Below are positions 53,552-62,113 of a DNA stretch of 64,000 bases, piece after piece. The position numbers and the translations under genes are program-made. The notes beneath the pieces were generated by a model. The model was not told where the DNA came from, did not search any database, and worked only from the letters and a program-made list of their open reading frames with translations. The stretch lies in assembly GCF_014251255.1 (NCBI RefSeq), contig NZ_CP059182.1, positions 186,001-250,000 on the forward strand, given 5' to 3'. Every line of letters begins with the position of its first letter. The stretch's first letter is position 1. Source of the DNA: Blattabacterium cuenoti (GTDB lineage Bacteria > Bacteroidota > Bacteroidia > Flavobacteriales > Blattabacteriaceae).

Positions 53552-55837
53552 ATGAGAAAAAATATAAGTAGTTTTCGTGAAGAATCCTTAGACTATCATA
53601 GTCAATTCCCTCCTGGAAAAATACAAATTACTCCTACTAAAAAATACAGTAGTCAAAGAGATTTATCTTTGGCATATTCTCCTGGAGTTGCAGAACCTTG
53701 TAAAGAAATAGCTCGTTCAGCTAACGAAGTTTATAAATATACTTCCAAAGGAAATCTTGTCGCTGTAATTACTAATGGGACAGCTGTATTAGGTCTTGGA
53801 GACATTGGAGCGTTAGCATCTAAGCCTGTTATGGAAGGAAAAGCTCTTTTATTTAAAATATTTTCCGGAATCGATGTTTTTGATATAGAGATAGATGAAT
53901 CTGATCCAGATAAGTTCATAGATGCAGTAAAAGCTATAGCTCCAACTTTTGGAGGAATTAATTTAGAAGATATAAAAGCTCCAGAAGCTTTTGAAATAGA
54001 ACGAAGACTTAAATCAGAACTAAATATTCCTGTAATGCATGATGATCAACACGGAACAGCTATTATTTCAGGTGCAGCATTAATTAATGCTATTAACTAT
54101 GTTGAAAAAAATATTCATCATATAAAAATGGTGGTGAATGGAGCAGGAGCTGCAGCAATTTCTTGCACAAGAACTTACAAACAACTTGGAGTAAATCCTA
54201 AAAACATTCTTATGTTTGATAGTAAAGGGTTATTACATACTTCAAGAAAAGATTTAAACAAAGAAAAAAAAGAATTTGCAGTAAATACTTCTTCTATTCA
54301 AAAATTAGAACAAGCAATTCAAAATGCTGATGTTTTTATAGGATTATCTATAGGTGGTATTTTAACTCCAAAAATGTTAAAAAGTATGGCAAAAGATCCT
54401 ATTGTTTTTGCTATGGCTAATCCTGATCCAGAAATTGATTATAATTTAGCAGTAAAAATACGCCCAGACGTCATTATAGCAACTGGAAGAAGCGATTATC
54501 CTAACCAAGTAAACAATGTATTAGGATTTCCTTATATTTTTAGAGGAGCACTAGATGTTCATGCAAGGATCATCAATGATAAAATGAAATTAGCAGCTGT
54601 TCACGCCATTGCTTCTTTAGCAAAAGAGCCTGTTCCAGAACAGGTAAATATTGTTTATAATAAAAAAAATCTTTCTTTTGGGAAAGAATATATTATTCCT
54701 AAACCTTTTGATAATCGATTGATAACTCGTGTAGCTCCTGCTGTTGCAAAAGCCGCTATGGATTCTGGAGTAGCAAGAAGTCCTATTTTAGATTGGAAAA
54801 TCTATCAAGAAAAACTACTTGATAGAATGGGATACGAAAGTAAATTACTTCGTATGATTCAAAATAGAGCACGTACAAATCCTAAAAAAATTGTTTTTTG
54901 TGATGGAATAGAATATGATATTATTAAATCTGTTCAAATACTTAATGAAGAAGGAATTGTTTCTCAAGCTATTGTTTTAGGAAATGAATATAGAATCAAA
55001 CGATTAATTGATGAAAATAATTTAGATGTAGAATTGAAAATAATAGATCCTGAAAAAGAAGAAAATAAAAAAAAAATAGATTTTTATGCTAAAATTCTTT
55101 GGAAAAGAAGAAATAGAAAAGGATTAACTCTATATGATGCAAAAAGTCGCATGCGTACCCCTGATCATTTTGGAGCAATGATGGTGGATCAAGGAGAAGC
55201 AGATGCTGTGATTACGGGATACTCAAGAAGTTTTTCATTAAGTTTACGACCTATGTTAGAAGTTATAGGAAGAGCCGAATCTGTTCATAAAATAGCAGGA
55301 ATGATAATTTTATTAACTAAACGTGGTCCTCTATTTTTAGCAGATACAGCCGTTATTCCAGATCCAACTATACAAGAATTGGCTAGAATAGCATTAATGG
55401 CTTCTAATGTCGTAAAAGCTTTTGATATAGAACCACATATAGCTATGTTATCTTTTCAAAACTTTTCATCTAGTTCTAAAACTTCTTCTAAAGTTTCTCA
55501 AACCGTTGCTTTTTTGCATAAAAAATATCCAAATTTAATAGTAGATGGAGAATTACAACCAGATTTTGCTTTAAATGAATTTTTGCTAGCTAGCAAATTT
55601 CCTTTTTCTAAACTTGTTAAAAAAAGAGCAAATATCTTTATTTTTCCTAATCTTGAATCAGGAAATTTAACTTATAAATTTATTAGAGGATTAGGATTAG
55701 GAAATGTTCAAACCATCGGTCCAGTTATGTTAGGAATGCGAAAGCCAGCACATGTAATGCAAATGCAATCAAATATAGAAGAAATCGTAAATCTGACTAC
55801 TTTATCTGTAATAGATGCACAAATAAGAAAAAATTAA
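53552..55837 (+). CDS. maeB: NADP-dependent malic enzyme with phosphotransacetylase-like domain
   Basis: 761 residues. The N-terminal malic enzyme (about 1-420) has SLAYSPGVAEPCKEI, VITNGTAVLGLGDIGALASKPVMEGK, DDQHGTAIISGAAL and NGAGAAAISC (nucleotide site). The C-terminal part (about 430-761) resembles phosphate acetyltransferase: IVLGNEYRIKRL, MRTPDHFGAMMVDQGEADAVITGYSRSF and NLESGNLTYKFIRGLG. It oxidatively decarboxylates malate to pyruvate; the second domain is usually regulatory. Its last 41 bases overlap convergent murI. Confidence 0.94.
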   Translation: MRKNISSFREESLDYHSQFPPGKIQITPTKKYSSQRDLSLAYSPGVAEPCKEIARSANEVYKYTSKGNLVAVITNGTAVLGLGDIGALASKPVMEGKALLFKIFSGIDVFDIEIDESDPDKFIDAVKAIAPTFGGINLEDIKAPEAFEIERRLKSELNIPVMHDDQHGTAIISGAALINAINYVEKNIHHIKMVVNGAGAAAISCTRTYKQLGVNPKNILMFDSKGLLHTSRKDLNKEKKEFAVNTSSIQKLEQAIQNADVFIGLSIGGILTPKMLKSMAKDPIVFAMANPDPEIDYNLAVKIRPDVIIATGRSDYPNQVNNVLGFPYIFRGALDVHARIINDKMKLAAVHAIASLAKEPVPEQVNIVYNKKNLSFGKEYIIPKPFDNRLITRVAPAVAKAAMDSGVARSPILDWKIYQEKLLDRMGYESKLLRMIQNRARTNPKKIVFCDGIEYDIIKSVQILNEEGIVSQAIVLGNEYRIKRLIDENNLDVELKIIDPEKEENKKKIDFYAKILWKRRNRKGLTLYDAKSRMRTPDHFGAMMVDQGEADAVITGYSRSFSLSLRPMLEVIGRAESVHKIAGMIILLTKRGPLFLADTAVIPDPTIQELARIALMASNVVKAFDIEPHIAMLSFQNFSSSSKTSSKVSQTVAFLHKKYPNLIVDGELQPDFALNEFLLASKFPFSKLVKKRANIFIFPNLESGNLTYKFIRGLGLGNVQTIGPVMLGMRKPAHVMQMQSNIEEIVNLTTLSVIDAQIRKN

Positions 55838-56699
55838 AAATATGTGTTTTAAAAAAAACTTTTTTTCCAAAAAGAATTTTAACTTGTTCTTTAAAGAAAG
55901 AAGAAACAGAATTAGATGTAGTATAAAAGATAGGAGGATGAAGAGGATCATCATCATTCCATGTTTTTTGAATAGAAATAGTATTTTTATTAGAGTTATT
56001 AAGATATAATAAATTATTATCATATAATTTTTTTTGTATATACTGAACGACTATCTTTTGTACATCAATTATATGAACTTTTCCGTGAAAAAAATTATTT
56101 ATTTCATTTTTTATAAATAGATAATGAGTGCAAGCTAACAATAATGTGTCTATTGATTGAAAACGATTTAAATAAAATTCAACGATAGGATTCATATTTT
56201 TTTTTTCAAATCCATTTTCAATAATAGGAGCTAACAAAGGAGTAGCTATTTGTTGAATTACATTCTCTAAATCTAGATGATGAAAATATTTTTTTATTTC
56301 TTTTATAAAAAAATTTGAACGTATAGTAGCAGGAGTTCCCATTATTCCTATTCTTTTTATAGAAGAAATTAATGTCTTATTTTTTATTATAGGTTCTATA
56401 ACATTAAATATTAATAATTTTCTCCCAAATTCTTCTTGAATATTATTTAAAGCATTGGATACTATTGTATTACAAGCTACCACTATCGCTTTACACTTTT
56501 TTTTGTATAGAAAAGAAGCAATTCTCATTGAATATTTTCTAATAAATTCTTTAGATTTATTTCCATAAGGCATATTTTCAGTATCTCCAAAATAAATAAT
56601 CCATTCATTAGGCATATGAATTTGAATTTCCTTAGCTATAAGAAGTCCGCCAATTCCAGAATCAAATATTCCAATTGGAGATGATGGAACTTTTATCAT
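55797..56699 (-). CDS. murI: Glutamate racemase
   Basis: 300 residues. IGIFDSGIGGLLIAKEI, FGDTENMPYGNKS, AIVVACNTIVSNAL and LLACTHYLFIKNEI hold the two catalytic cysteines. Makes D-glutamate for peptidoglycan, consistent with a retained wall (see dapD and the GH73 gene). About 30 residues longer than usual: a hydrophobic C-terminal extension (HIFNFFLFVHLLQIK) reads into the maeB 3' end. Its ATG overlaps the rpsT stop as ATGA. Confidence 0.94.
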   Translation of the reverse strand: MIKVPSSPIGIFDSGIGGLLIAKEIQIHMPNEWIIYFGDTENMPYGNKSKEFIRKYSMRIASFLYKKKCKAIVVACNTIVSNALNNIQEEFGRKLLIFNVIEPIIKNKTLISSIKRIGIMGTPATIRSNFFIKEIKKYFHHLDLENVIQQIATPLLAPIIENGFEKKNMNPIVEFYLNRFQSIDTLLLACTHYLFIKNEINNFFHGKVHIIDVQKIVVQYIQKKLYDNNLLYLNNSNKNTISIQKTWNDDDPLHPPIFYTTSNSVSSFFKEQVKILFGKKVFFKTHIFNFFLFVHLLQIK

Positions 56700-56938
56700 T
56701 TCTTTAAATGAAAATTTTTACTTAATTTGTTTTTTAACCTTGCAGCTTTATTCATATGGATTATATTTCTTTTAGCTAACTTATCTATCATAGATAGTAT
56801 TTTGTAAAATTTTTCTTTTTTATTTTCTTTTATTAATTTTTTAATAGCTGTTCTTGTACTTTTATACAGATATCTGTTTCGTAGCCTTCTGACATGATTT
56901 TGCCTAATTCTTTTTATAGCAGATAAATGATTTGCCAT
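56696..56938 (-). CDS. rpsT: 30S ribosomal protein S20
   Basis: 80 residues, basic helical. MANHLSAIKRIRQNHVRRLRNRYLYKSTRTAIKKL, then IDKLAKRNIIHMNKAARLKNKLSK, the conserved C-terminal block. Binds 16S rRNA. Directly downstream of tRNA-Glu and overlapping murI, probably one transcript. Confidence 0.96.
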   Translation of the reverse strand: MANHLSAIKRIRQNHVRRLRNRYLYKSTRTAIKKLIKENKKEKFYKILSMIDKLAKRNIIHMNKAARLKNKLSKNFHLKK

Positions 56939-56961
56939 AATTTAATCTGTTTTATGTTTTA

Positions 56962-57033
56962 TAGCCCATAGGGGAATCGAACCCCTCTTTTCAGGATGAA
57001 AACCTGATGTCCTAACCAATAGACGAATGGGCC
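56962..57033 (-). tRNA. trnE: tRNA-Glu (TTC)
   Basis: 72 nt cloverleaf on the minus strand: acceptor GGCCCAT with ATGGGCT (G1-U72 wobble), D arm TCTATTGGTTAGGA, anticodon stem TCAGG/CCTGA with loop TTTTCAT giving TTC, and T arm GGGGTTCGATTCCCC. CCA is not encoded. 23 bases upstream of rpsT. Confidence 0.94.
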
Positions 57034-57102
57034 TTTTCTAAAATCTTATTTAGGACAAATTAAATTTTTTTTCTCTTTAATACAAGTTACAAGTATTTTA
57101 CT

Positions 57103-57110
57103 TACATTTG
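57103..57110 (+). promoter_or_regulatory. Candidate -7 element for the NlpC/P60 gene
   Basis: TACATTTG, a TAnnTTTG match, in the 201-base spacer between tRNA-Glu and the NlpC/P60 gene. A start near 57116 leaves room for a translation start upstream of the GTG at 57235. Confidence 0.35.
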
Positions 57111-57234
57111 TTTATAATGTTTTACGTTTAGTTTTAATTTTTGTTATTTTATATTTTTTTCATAACACACATAAGAAAAAGTAAAAATTATTCCGATTTT
57201 AAAGAATATAAAAAATTCTAAAATTGTTTTATTC

Positions 57235-57930
57235 GTGTTGTTCTATTATCATTTTTTTTCTATCCCTTTATTTGGTGGTGGGAATATAAAATATAATCAG
57301 AAAAAATATGAAAAAATTTCTTTTAGAAAAAAAAAACAAAAACCATTCTTATACTCAGACAAGAAAAAATCAATCAAAAATCATTTCTTATACTCAGACA
57401 AGAAAAAATCAATCAAAAATCATTTCTTATACTCAGACAAGAAAAAATCAATCAAAAATCATTTCTTATACTCAGACAAGAAAAAATCAATCAAAAATCA
57501 TTATCCAATTTTGGATAACAAACTTCTTTTTAAAAAAAAAACTGATTCTATTATTCAAATAGCTAAAGACTATATAGATACTCCATATAAATATGGAGGG
57601 ACCAACAAAAAAGGAATTGATTGTTCTGCTTTCATAAAAAATATTTTTTATTCTCACAAAATATTATTGCCACGTGTGTCTTACCACCAAGCTAAAAAAG
57701 GTTTTTTCGTCCCAAAAAAGAAAATAGAAAAAGGAGATCTATTATTTTTTGCAACAGGAATCTCTAAAAAAATTAATCATGTGGGAATGGTGATTCATGT
57801 TGAAAATCATAAAAGTATATTTTTTATTCATGCTTCTACATCAAACGGAGTAACAATTTCTCAATTATATCAAAAATATTGGAATAATAAATTTATTACA
57901 GCAAGAAGAATTCTTCAATTGTCAAAATAA
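57235..57930 (+). CDS. NlpC/P60-family cell-wall hydrolase with 13-residue tandem repeat
   Basis: 231 residues if it begins at GTG 57235; no ATG is available. The frame is open upstream from 57175 and reads ILKNIKNSKIVLFV into the hydrophobic VLFYYHFFSIPLF, like a signal peptide, so the real start may be a rarer codon between 57175 and 57235. Residues 38-89 are four perfect copies of FLYSDKKKSIKNH. The C-terminal NlpC/P60 domain has YKYGGTNKKGIDCSAF (catalytic C130), GDLLFFATG and NHVGMVIH (catalytic His). Such enzymes cut gamma-D-Glu-diaminopimelate bonds. The 3' end overlaps aroA by 16 bases. Confidence 0.85.
   Translation: MLFYYHFFSIPLFGGGNIKYNQKKYEKISFRKKKQKPFLYSDKKKSIKNHFLYSDKKKSIKNHFLYSDKKKSIKNHFLYSDKKKSIKNHYPILDNKLLFKKKTDSIIQIAKDYIDTPYKYGGTNKKGIDCSAFIKNIFYSHKILLPRVSYHQAKKGFFVPKKKIEKGDLLFFATGISKKINHVGMVIHVENHKSIFFIHASTSNGVTISQLYQKYWNNKFITARRILQLSK
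57346..57501 (+). repeat. 39-bp tandem repeat, four copies
   Basis: Four back-to-back copies of a 39-bp unit that starts TTCTTATACTCAGACAAG, inside the NlpC/P60 gene. All copies appear identical, and the length is a multiple of three, so copy changes keep the frame. Encodes a Lys/Ser-rich linker between the signal and the catalytic domain. Confidence 0.95.
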
Positions 57931-59177
57931 TCAATTGAAAATCCTAAATGTTTTAAATCTTTCCAAAAATCAGGATATGATTTATCGACAACATCTGGTT
58001 CCTCTATTTGAAGAGAATAACATAATCCAAGTGGAGAAAAAGACATAGCCATTCTGTGATCTTGATAAGTTTTTATTCTTATAAATGAATTTATTTTCTT
58101 TGAAAAAAAGTCTTTTATTTCTAAAGAAGAATTTGTAATATGTATTTTTATTCCTAATTTGAATAATTCATTTTTTAATGCTTGTAATCTATCTGTTTCT
58201 TTGATTTTTAATGTTTCTAATCCTTTTAATATACATTTTATCCCTAATGATGCACAAGTGACCACAAGAGTTTGTGCAATATCTGGAGTTTTATTTAAAT
58301 CTAAATCAATAAATTTTAATGGAGTAAAATTGGATTTTTTATTTAGAAAAATTTTTTTTTTACTAAAAATAGTGGATATTCCAAAATATTTTTCGTAAAT
58401 GAAAGAGACTTCTTTGTCTCCTTGTAGACTTTCATGAGTGTATGATTTTAAAGCTATATTGCATTTTTTTGATATAGCGGCCATAGAATAGTAATATGAA
58501 GCAGAACTCCAATCTGATTCTATAGAAAAACATTTTTTAACTTTTTCTTTTCCTGGAAAAATATGAATTATCTTGTTCTTCCAAGAAACTTTTATTCCTA
58601 CTTGATTTAATAAGTCAAAAGTCATTTTGATATATGGAATAGATGTAATTTCTTCTTTTAAAGAAATTTTCAATCCTATATCGAATTTACTGGCTATTAA
58701 CATCAAGGAACTAATATATTGACTACTAATTTTTGCATTAATATCAATTTCCCCTCCTAATATTTTTTTTCCAATAATTTTTATTGGAGGGTATCCTACT
58801 TTTTCTAAATAATAAATTTCTGAACCTAATTTTTTTAAAGCATCTACAAGAACGGATATAGGTCTCTCTTTCATTCTATTGGATCCTGTTAAAATTACTT
58901 TTTTTCCTTCTTGTATAGAAAAATAAGAAGTTAGAAAACGCATGGCCGTTCCCGCATGATGAATATCTATTAAAGAATTAGAAATAATATGATCATTCAA
59001 ATTTTTTTTTAAAATTTCTGTATCCTGACAATTAGAAAGATTTTCTATATGAATATCATTTGGATAAATAGCTTTTAAAATTAAAAGACGATTCGATATA
59101 CTTTTAGATCCTGTTATAGATATAGAACCATATAGTAAAGAATTTTCTAGTTTATGAATAGTAATATAAGAAGACAT
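57915..59177 (-). CDS. aroA: 3-phosphoshikimate 1-carboxyvinyltransferase (EPSP synthase)
   Basis: 420 residues. TGSKSISNRLLILKAI, HHAGTAMRFLTSYFSI, LTGSNRMKERPISVLVDALKKLG, SSQYISSLMLIASKF and the C-terminal TLKIKETDRLQALKNELFKLG and YQDHRMAMSFSPLGL are all present. Sixth step of the shikimate pathway, supplying chorismate to TrpE. Six bases after the MazG-like gene. Confidence 0.94.
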   Translation of the reverse strand: MSSYITIHKLENSLLYGSISITGSKSISNRLLILKAIYPNDIHIENLSNCQDTEILKKNLNDHIISNSLIDIHHAGTAMRFLTSYFSIQEGKKVILTGSNRMKERPISVLVDALKKLGSEIYYLEKVGYPPIKIIGKKILGGEIDINAKISSQYISSLMLIASKFDIGLKISLKEEITSIPYIKMTFDLLNQVGIKVSWKNKIIHIFPGKEKVKKCFSIESDWSSASYYYSMAAISKKCNIALKSYTHESLQGDKEVSFIYEKYFGISTIFSKKKIFLNKKSNFTPLKFIDLDLNKTPDIAQTLVVTCASLGIKCILKGLETLKIKETDRLQALKNELFKLGIKIHITNSSLEIKDFFSKKINSFIRIKTYQDHRMAMSFSPLGLCYSLQIEEPDVVDKSYPDFWKDLKHLGFSIDYFDN

Positions 59178-59182
59178 ATTTT

Positions 59183-59521
59183 TTATTTTAATTTTTCATT
59201 ATTATGGTGTCTTTTATGATCTCTTATTTTCTTTTTTTTTAACTTTTTATTAAAAGATTCTTCCAAATTAATTCCCGTTTGATTTGCCAAACAGATTAAG
59301 ACAAATAAGACGTCTGCTAATTCTTCTCCAAGATCATCTATTGTATTATTCTTTTTGCATTCTTTTTTTTGAGATTGCTCTCCATAATTTCTTGCAATAA
59401 TTCTAGAGACTTCACCTACTTCTTCAGACAATAAAATAGTGTTAGTTAATATATTAAAATAACGTACTCCATGATTTAGAATCCAATGATGAACTAATTT
59501 TTGTATATCTTTTATTTCCAA
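59183..59521 (-). CDS. MazG-like nucleotide pyrophosphohydrolase
   Basis: 112 residues, all-alpha NTP pyrophosphatase. SEEVGEVSRIIARNYGEQS gives EExxE-type metal ligands and DLGEELADVLFVLICLANQTGINLEESFNKKLKKK the second ExxD pair. Probably hydrolyses non-canonical or surplus nucleoside triphosphates. Nine bases after the transketolase C-terminal gene, same strand. Substrate unknown. Confidence 0.85.
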   Translation of the reverse strand: MEIKDIQKLVHHWILNHGVRYFNILTNTILLSEEVGEVSRIIARNYGEQSQKKECKKNNTIDDLGEELADVLFVLICLANQTGINLEESFNKKLKKKKIRDHKRHHNNEKLK

Positions 59522-59530
59522 GATGATTTT

Positions 59531-60529
59531 TTATTTATGATTGATATATTGATTCTTTTTTTTTAGAACTAATATTTTTTTTACATGATTTATGATTGAT
59601 TTACGATCGATTTTATATTTCTTTAACAATTCCATTGGTTTTCCACTTTCTCCAAAAGTATCATTTACTGCAACTATACTTTGATAAACAGGATGTTTTT
59701 TTTGGTTAGTATTGGTCGTAATAATTCTAGCAACACTCTCTCCTAATCCTCCTAAATAATTATGTTCTTCTGCAGTAACAACACATTTTGTTTTCTTAAT
59801 AGAATTTAAGATCGTTTTCTCATCTAATGGTTTTATTGTATGAATATTAATTACTTCACAATTAATTTTTTCTTCTTCGTATAATATTCTAGCTGCTTCC
59901 AATGATTCCCAGACTAAATGCCCTGTACTAATGATAGTGATATCTTTTCCTTTTGTTAAAATAATTGCTTTTCCAATCTCAAATTTTTGATTCAATTCTG
60001 TAAAATTAGCGACAGAAGGACGTCCAAAACGGAAATAAACAGGACCTGAGTAATCAGCTATCGCTAAAGTGGCGGCGTAAGTTTGATTGTAATCACAAGT
60101 ATTTATAACGGTCATTCCAGGAAGCATTTTCATCATTCCAATATCTTCTAGACTTTGATGTGTAGCTCCATCTTCTCCTAAAGTTAATCCAGAATGTGAG
60201 GCACATATTTTTACATTTTTACAAGAATAAGCAATGGATTGACGTATCTGGTCATAGACTCTAGATGTGGCAAAATTAGCAAATGTTCCAGCAAAAGGAA
60301 TATATTTTCCAATGCTAAGTCCAGCTGCTATGCTTATCATATTTGCTTCTGCAATTCCAATTTGGAAAAAACGTTCAGGAAATTCTTTAGAAAATTGATT
60401 CATAAATAAAGAGTTAGTAAGATCCGCACACAATGCAACAATTTTTTTATTTTTTTTTCCTAAAAAAGTCAAAGCATTTCCAAATCCAGCTCTAGTTTCT
60501 TTCAATCCTTTATTTTCATATAATTTCAT
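59531..60529 (-). CDS. Transketolase, C-terminal subunit
   Basis: 332 residues. Pyrimidine-binding and C-terminal domains: VALCADLTNSLFMNQFSKEFPERFFQIGIAEANMISIAAGLSIG, FATSRVYDQIRQSIAYSCKNVKICASHSGLTLGEDGATHQSLEDIGMM. Works with the N-terminal subunit as a two-gene transketolase of the pentose phosphate pathway. Overlaps the N-terminal gene by 14 bases. Confidence 0.92.
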   Translation of the reverse strand: MKLYENKGLKETRAGFGNALTFLGKKNKKIVALCADLTNSLFMNQFSKEFPERFFQIGIAEANMISIAAGLSIGKYIPFAGTFANFATSRVYDQIRQSIAYSCKNVKICASHSGLTLGEDGATHQSLEDIGMMKMLPGMTVINTCDYNQTYAATLAIADYSGPVYFRFGRPSVANFTELNQKFEIGKAIILTKGKDITIISTGHLVWESLEAARILYEEEKINCEVINIHTIKPLDEKTILNSIKKTKCVVTAEEHNYLGGLGESVARIITTNTNQKKHPVYQSIVAVNDTFGESGKPMELLKKYKIDRKSIINHVKKILVLKKKNQYINHK

Positions 60530-61403
60530 AATTTTTCATTTTTGTTATTGGAAAATCTCCTAAACTGTCAGGAACAGGAAGTTGAGAAAGGGCTTTTTCC
60601 AATTCTTCTTGATTAGGAGATTTTCCATGCCATAAATGATTTCCTTTCATAAAATCGACCCCATACCCCATTTGGGTATGTAAAATAATTAAAATAGGTT
60701 TTCTTTTCCCAATTTCATTTTTTGCTTTTTTTAAAACATTAATAACTTTTTCTATATGGTTTCCTTTTAATTCTTCTAAAACTATCCAATCAAAAGATTC
60801 AAATTTTTTTTTAAGATTTCCAAGAGATAATACTTTATCAGTAGGTCCATCTATTTGTTGTCTATTGTAATCTACAGTTGCTATATAATTATCTATATGT
60901 TTAGCTCCTGCATATAAAACAGCTTCCCATATTTGTCCTTCATTTAATTCTCCGTCTCCATGTAAACTATAAACTATTTTATTAAATTCTTTACTGAGTT
61001 TTTTTGATAATGCTGCTCCAATGGCAACGGACATTCCTTGTCCTAAGGATCCAGAAGAAATTCGTATTCCTGGAAGACCTTTTTGTACAGAAGGATGTCC
61101 CTGTAAACGAGAATTTAATTTTCTGAAAGTTGATAATTCTTTTATGGAAAAGAAACCTGTACGAGCTAATATACTATAATAAACAGGAGATATATGTCCG
61201 TTTGATAGAAAAAAAAGATCTTCTCCTTTCCCATTCATAGTAAATTTTTTAGGATTGAAAGACATAATTTCTTTATATAAAGCTACCAAATATTCTGTAC
61301 ATCCCAAAGATCCACCAGGATGTCCTGAATTAGCGTTATTGATCATTCTTAAAATATCTCTTCTTACTTGAGTACATAAATCCTTTAAATCATTTACATT
61401 CAT
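60516..61403 (-). CDS. Transketolase, N-terminal subunit
   Basis: 295 residues from the ATG giving MNVNDLKDLCTQVRRDILRMI. The frame is open to an ATG at 61544, but that 47-residue lysine-rich extension is unlike the family. Thiamine-diphosphate domain: NANSGHPGGSLGCTEYLVALY, NGKGEDLFFLSNGHISPVYYSIL, GSLGQGMSVAIGAALSKK, and YSLHGDGELNEGQIWEAVLYAG with the GDG-x-N motif. A minus-strand TATTTTTG (61549-61556) lies upstream. Confidence 0.92.
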   Translation of the reverse strand: MNVNDLKDLCTQVRRDILRMINNANSGHPGGSLGCTEYLVALYKEIMSFNPKKFTMNGKGEDLFFLSNGHISPVYYSILARTGFFSIKELSTFRKLNSRLQGHPSVQKGLPGIRISSGSLGQGMSVAIGAALSKKLSKEFNKIVYSLHGDGELNEGQIWEAVLYAGAKHIDNYIATVDYNRQQIDGPTDKVLSLGNLKKKFESFDWIVLEELKGNHIEKVINVLKKAKNEIGKRKPILIILHTQMGYGVDFMKGNHLWHGKSPNQEELEKALSQLPVPDSLGDFPITKMKNYEII

Positions 61404-61548
61404 ATTCTTATTCTTAAATTTTATTTTCTTTCTCCATTTCAATAACATGAAATTATTGAATTGTTTTTTTTTTGAAAAAATTTTATTTCTCTTTCTTTTC
61501 TTACAAAAATGTAAAATTTTTACATGAAATTTATAGAATTTCAAAACA

Positions 61549-61556
61549 CAAAAATA
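61549..61556 (-). promoter_or_regulatory. Candidate -7 element for the transketolase genes
   Basis: The minus strand reads TATTTTTG, just upstream of the distal ATG at 61544. If used, initiation at 61403 gives a leader of about 140 bases; initiation at 61544 would be nearly leaderless. Confidence 0.35.
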
Positions 61557-61566
61557 ACAATTAATT

Positions 61567-62007
61567 ATGAGTATTTTAAATAAAAAAGCAAGATTTCAAT
61601 ATCAATTTATTGAAGAATATATAGCTGGTATACAATTATTTGGTACTGAAATTAAGTCTATAAGACAAAATAAAGCAAATATCACGGAAAGTTTTTGTCA
61701 AATAAAAAATGGAGAATTATATTCTATTAATATGTATATATCTGAATACAAATTTGGAACAAATTGGAATCATAAAAGCAGAAGAGAAAGAAAATTATTG
61801 TTAAATAAAAAAGAATTAATGAGGATAGAAAAAAAATTAAAAAATCCTGGATTAACTGTAATTCCTACTAAATTATTTATTAATGAGAAGGGATTTGTAA
61901 AATTACAAATAGTTTTAGCAAAAGGAAAAAAAGTATATGATAAACGTGAATCTATACGAAAAAAAGAAATGATTCGTGAATTAATGAAAAAGAAAATAAG
62001 TTATTAA
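61567..62007 (+). CDS. smpB: tmRNA-binding protein SmpB
   Basis: 146 residues. KKARFQYQFIEEYIAGIQLFGTEIKSIRQNKANITESFCQIKNGELYSINMYI and a basic C-terminal tail (KKVYDKRESIRKKEMIREL) match SmpB. Delivers tmRNA to stalled ribosomes. The ssrA RNA gene is not in the window. Divergent from the transketolase genes. Confidence 0.95.
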   Translation: MSILNKKARFQYQFIEEYIAGIQLFGTEIKSIRQNKANITESFCQIKNGELYSINMYISEYKFGTNWNHKSRRERKLLLNKKELMRIEKKLKNPGLTVIPTKLFINEKGFVKLQIVLAKGKKVYDKRESIRKKEMIRELMKKKISY

Positions 62008-62077
62008 CATTATTAATAACAAAAAAAAAATTAAAAGAATAATAAAAATTTATTTAACTCTTTATATAAGATTACAC

Positions 62078-62085
62078 TATATTTG
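62078..62085 (+). promoter_or_regulatory. Candidate -7 element for the outer-membrane protein gene
   Basis: TATATTTG, a TAnnTTTG match, 36 bases before the ATG at 62114 and with no other gene between. Confidence 0.45.
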
Positions 62086-62113
62086 TTGGTATTCAAAGAA
62101 ATTATATAGTTTT

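Noticed and set aside
55802-56023. A small hydrophobic membrane protein on the minus strand
   Set aside because: It is an alternative frame inside the murI 3' half; AT-rich DNA often yields Ile/Leu/Phe-rich shadows.
57308-57562. A separate gene in the +1 frame through the 39-bp repeats
   Set aside because: It is open only because the repeat lacks stops in that frame; it has no domain, while the other frame continues into a complete NlpC/P60 domain.
60516-61544. A 342-residue transketolase N-subunit starting at 61544
   Set aside because: The extra 47 residues are Lys/Phe-rich and unlike the family, whose start fits the ATG at 61403; the proposed -7 element would also leave almost no leader.
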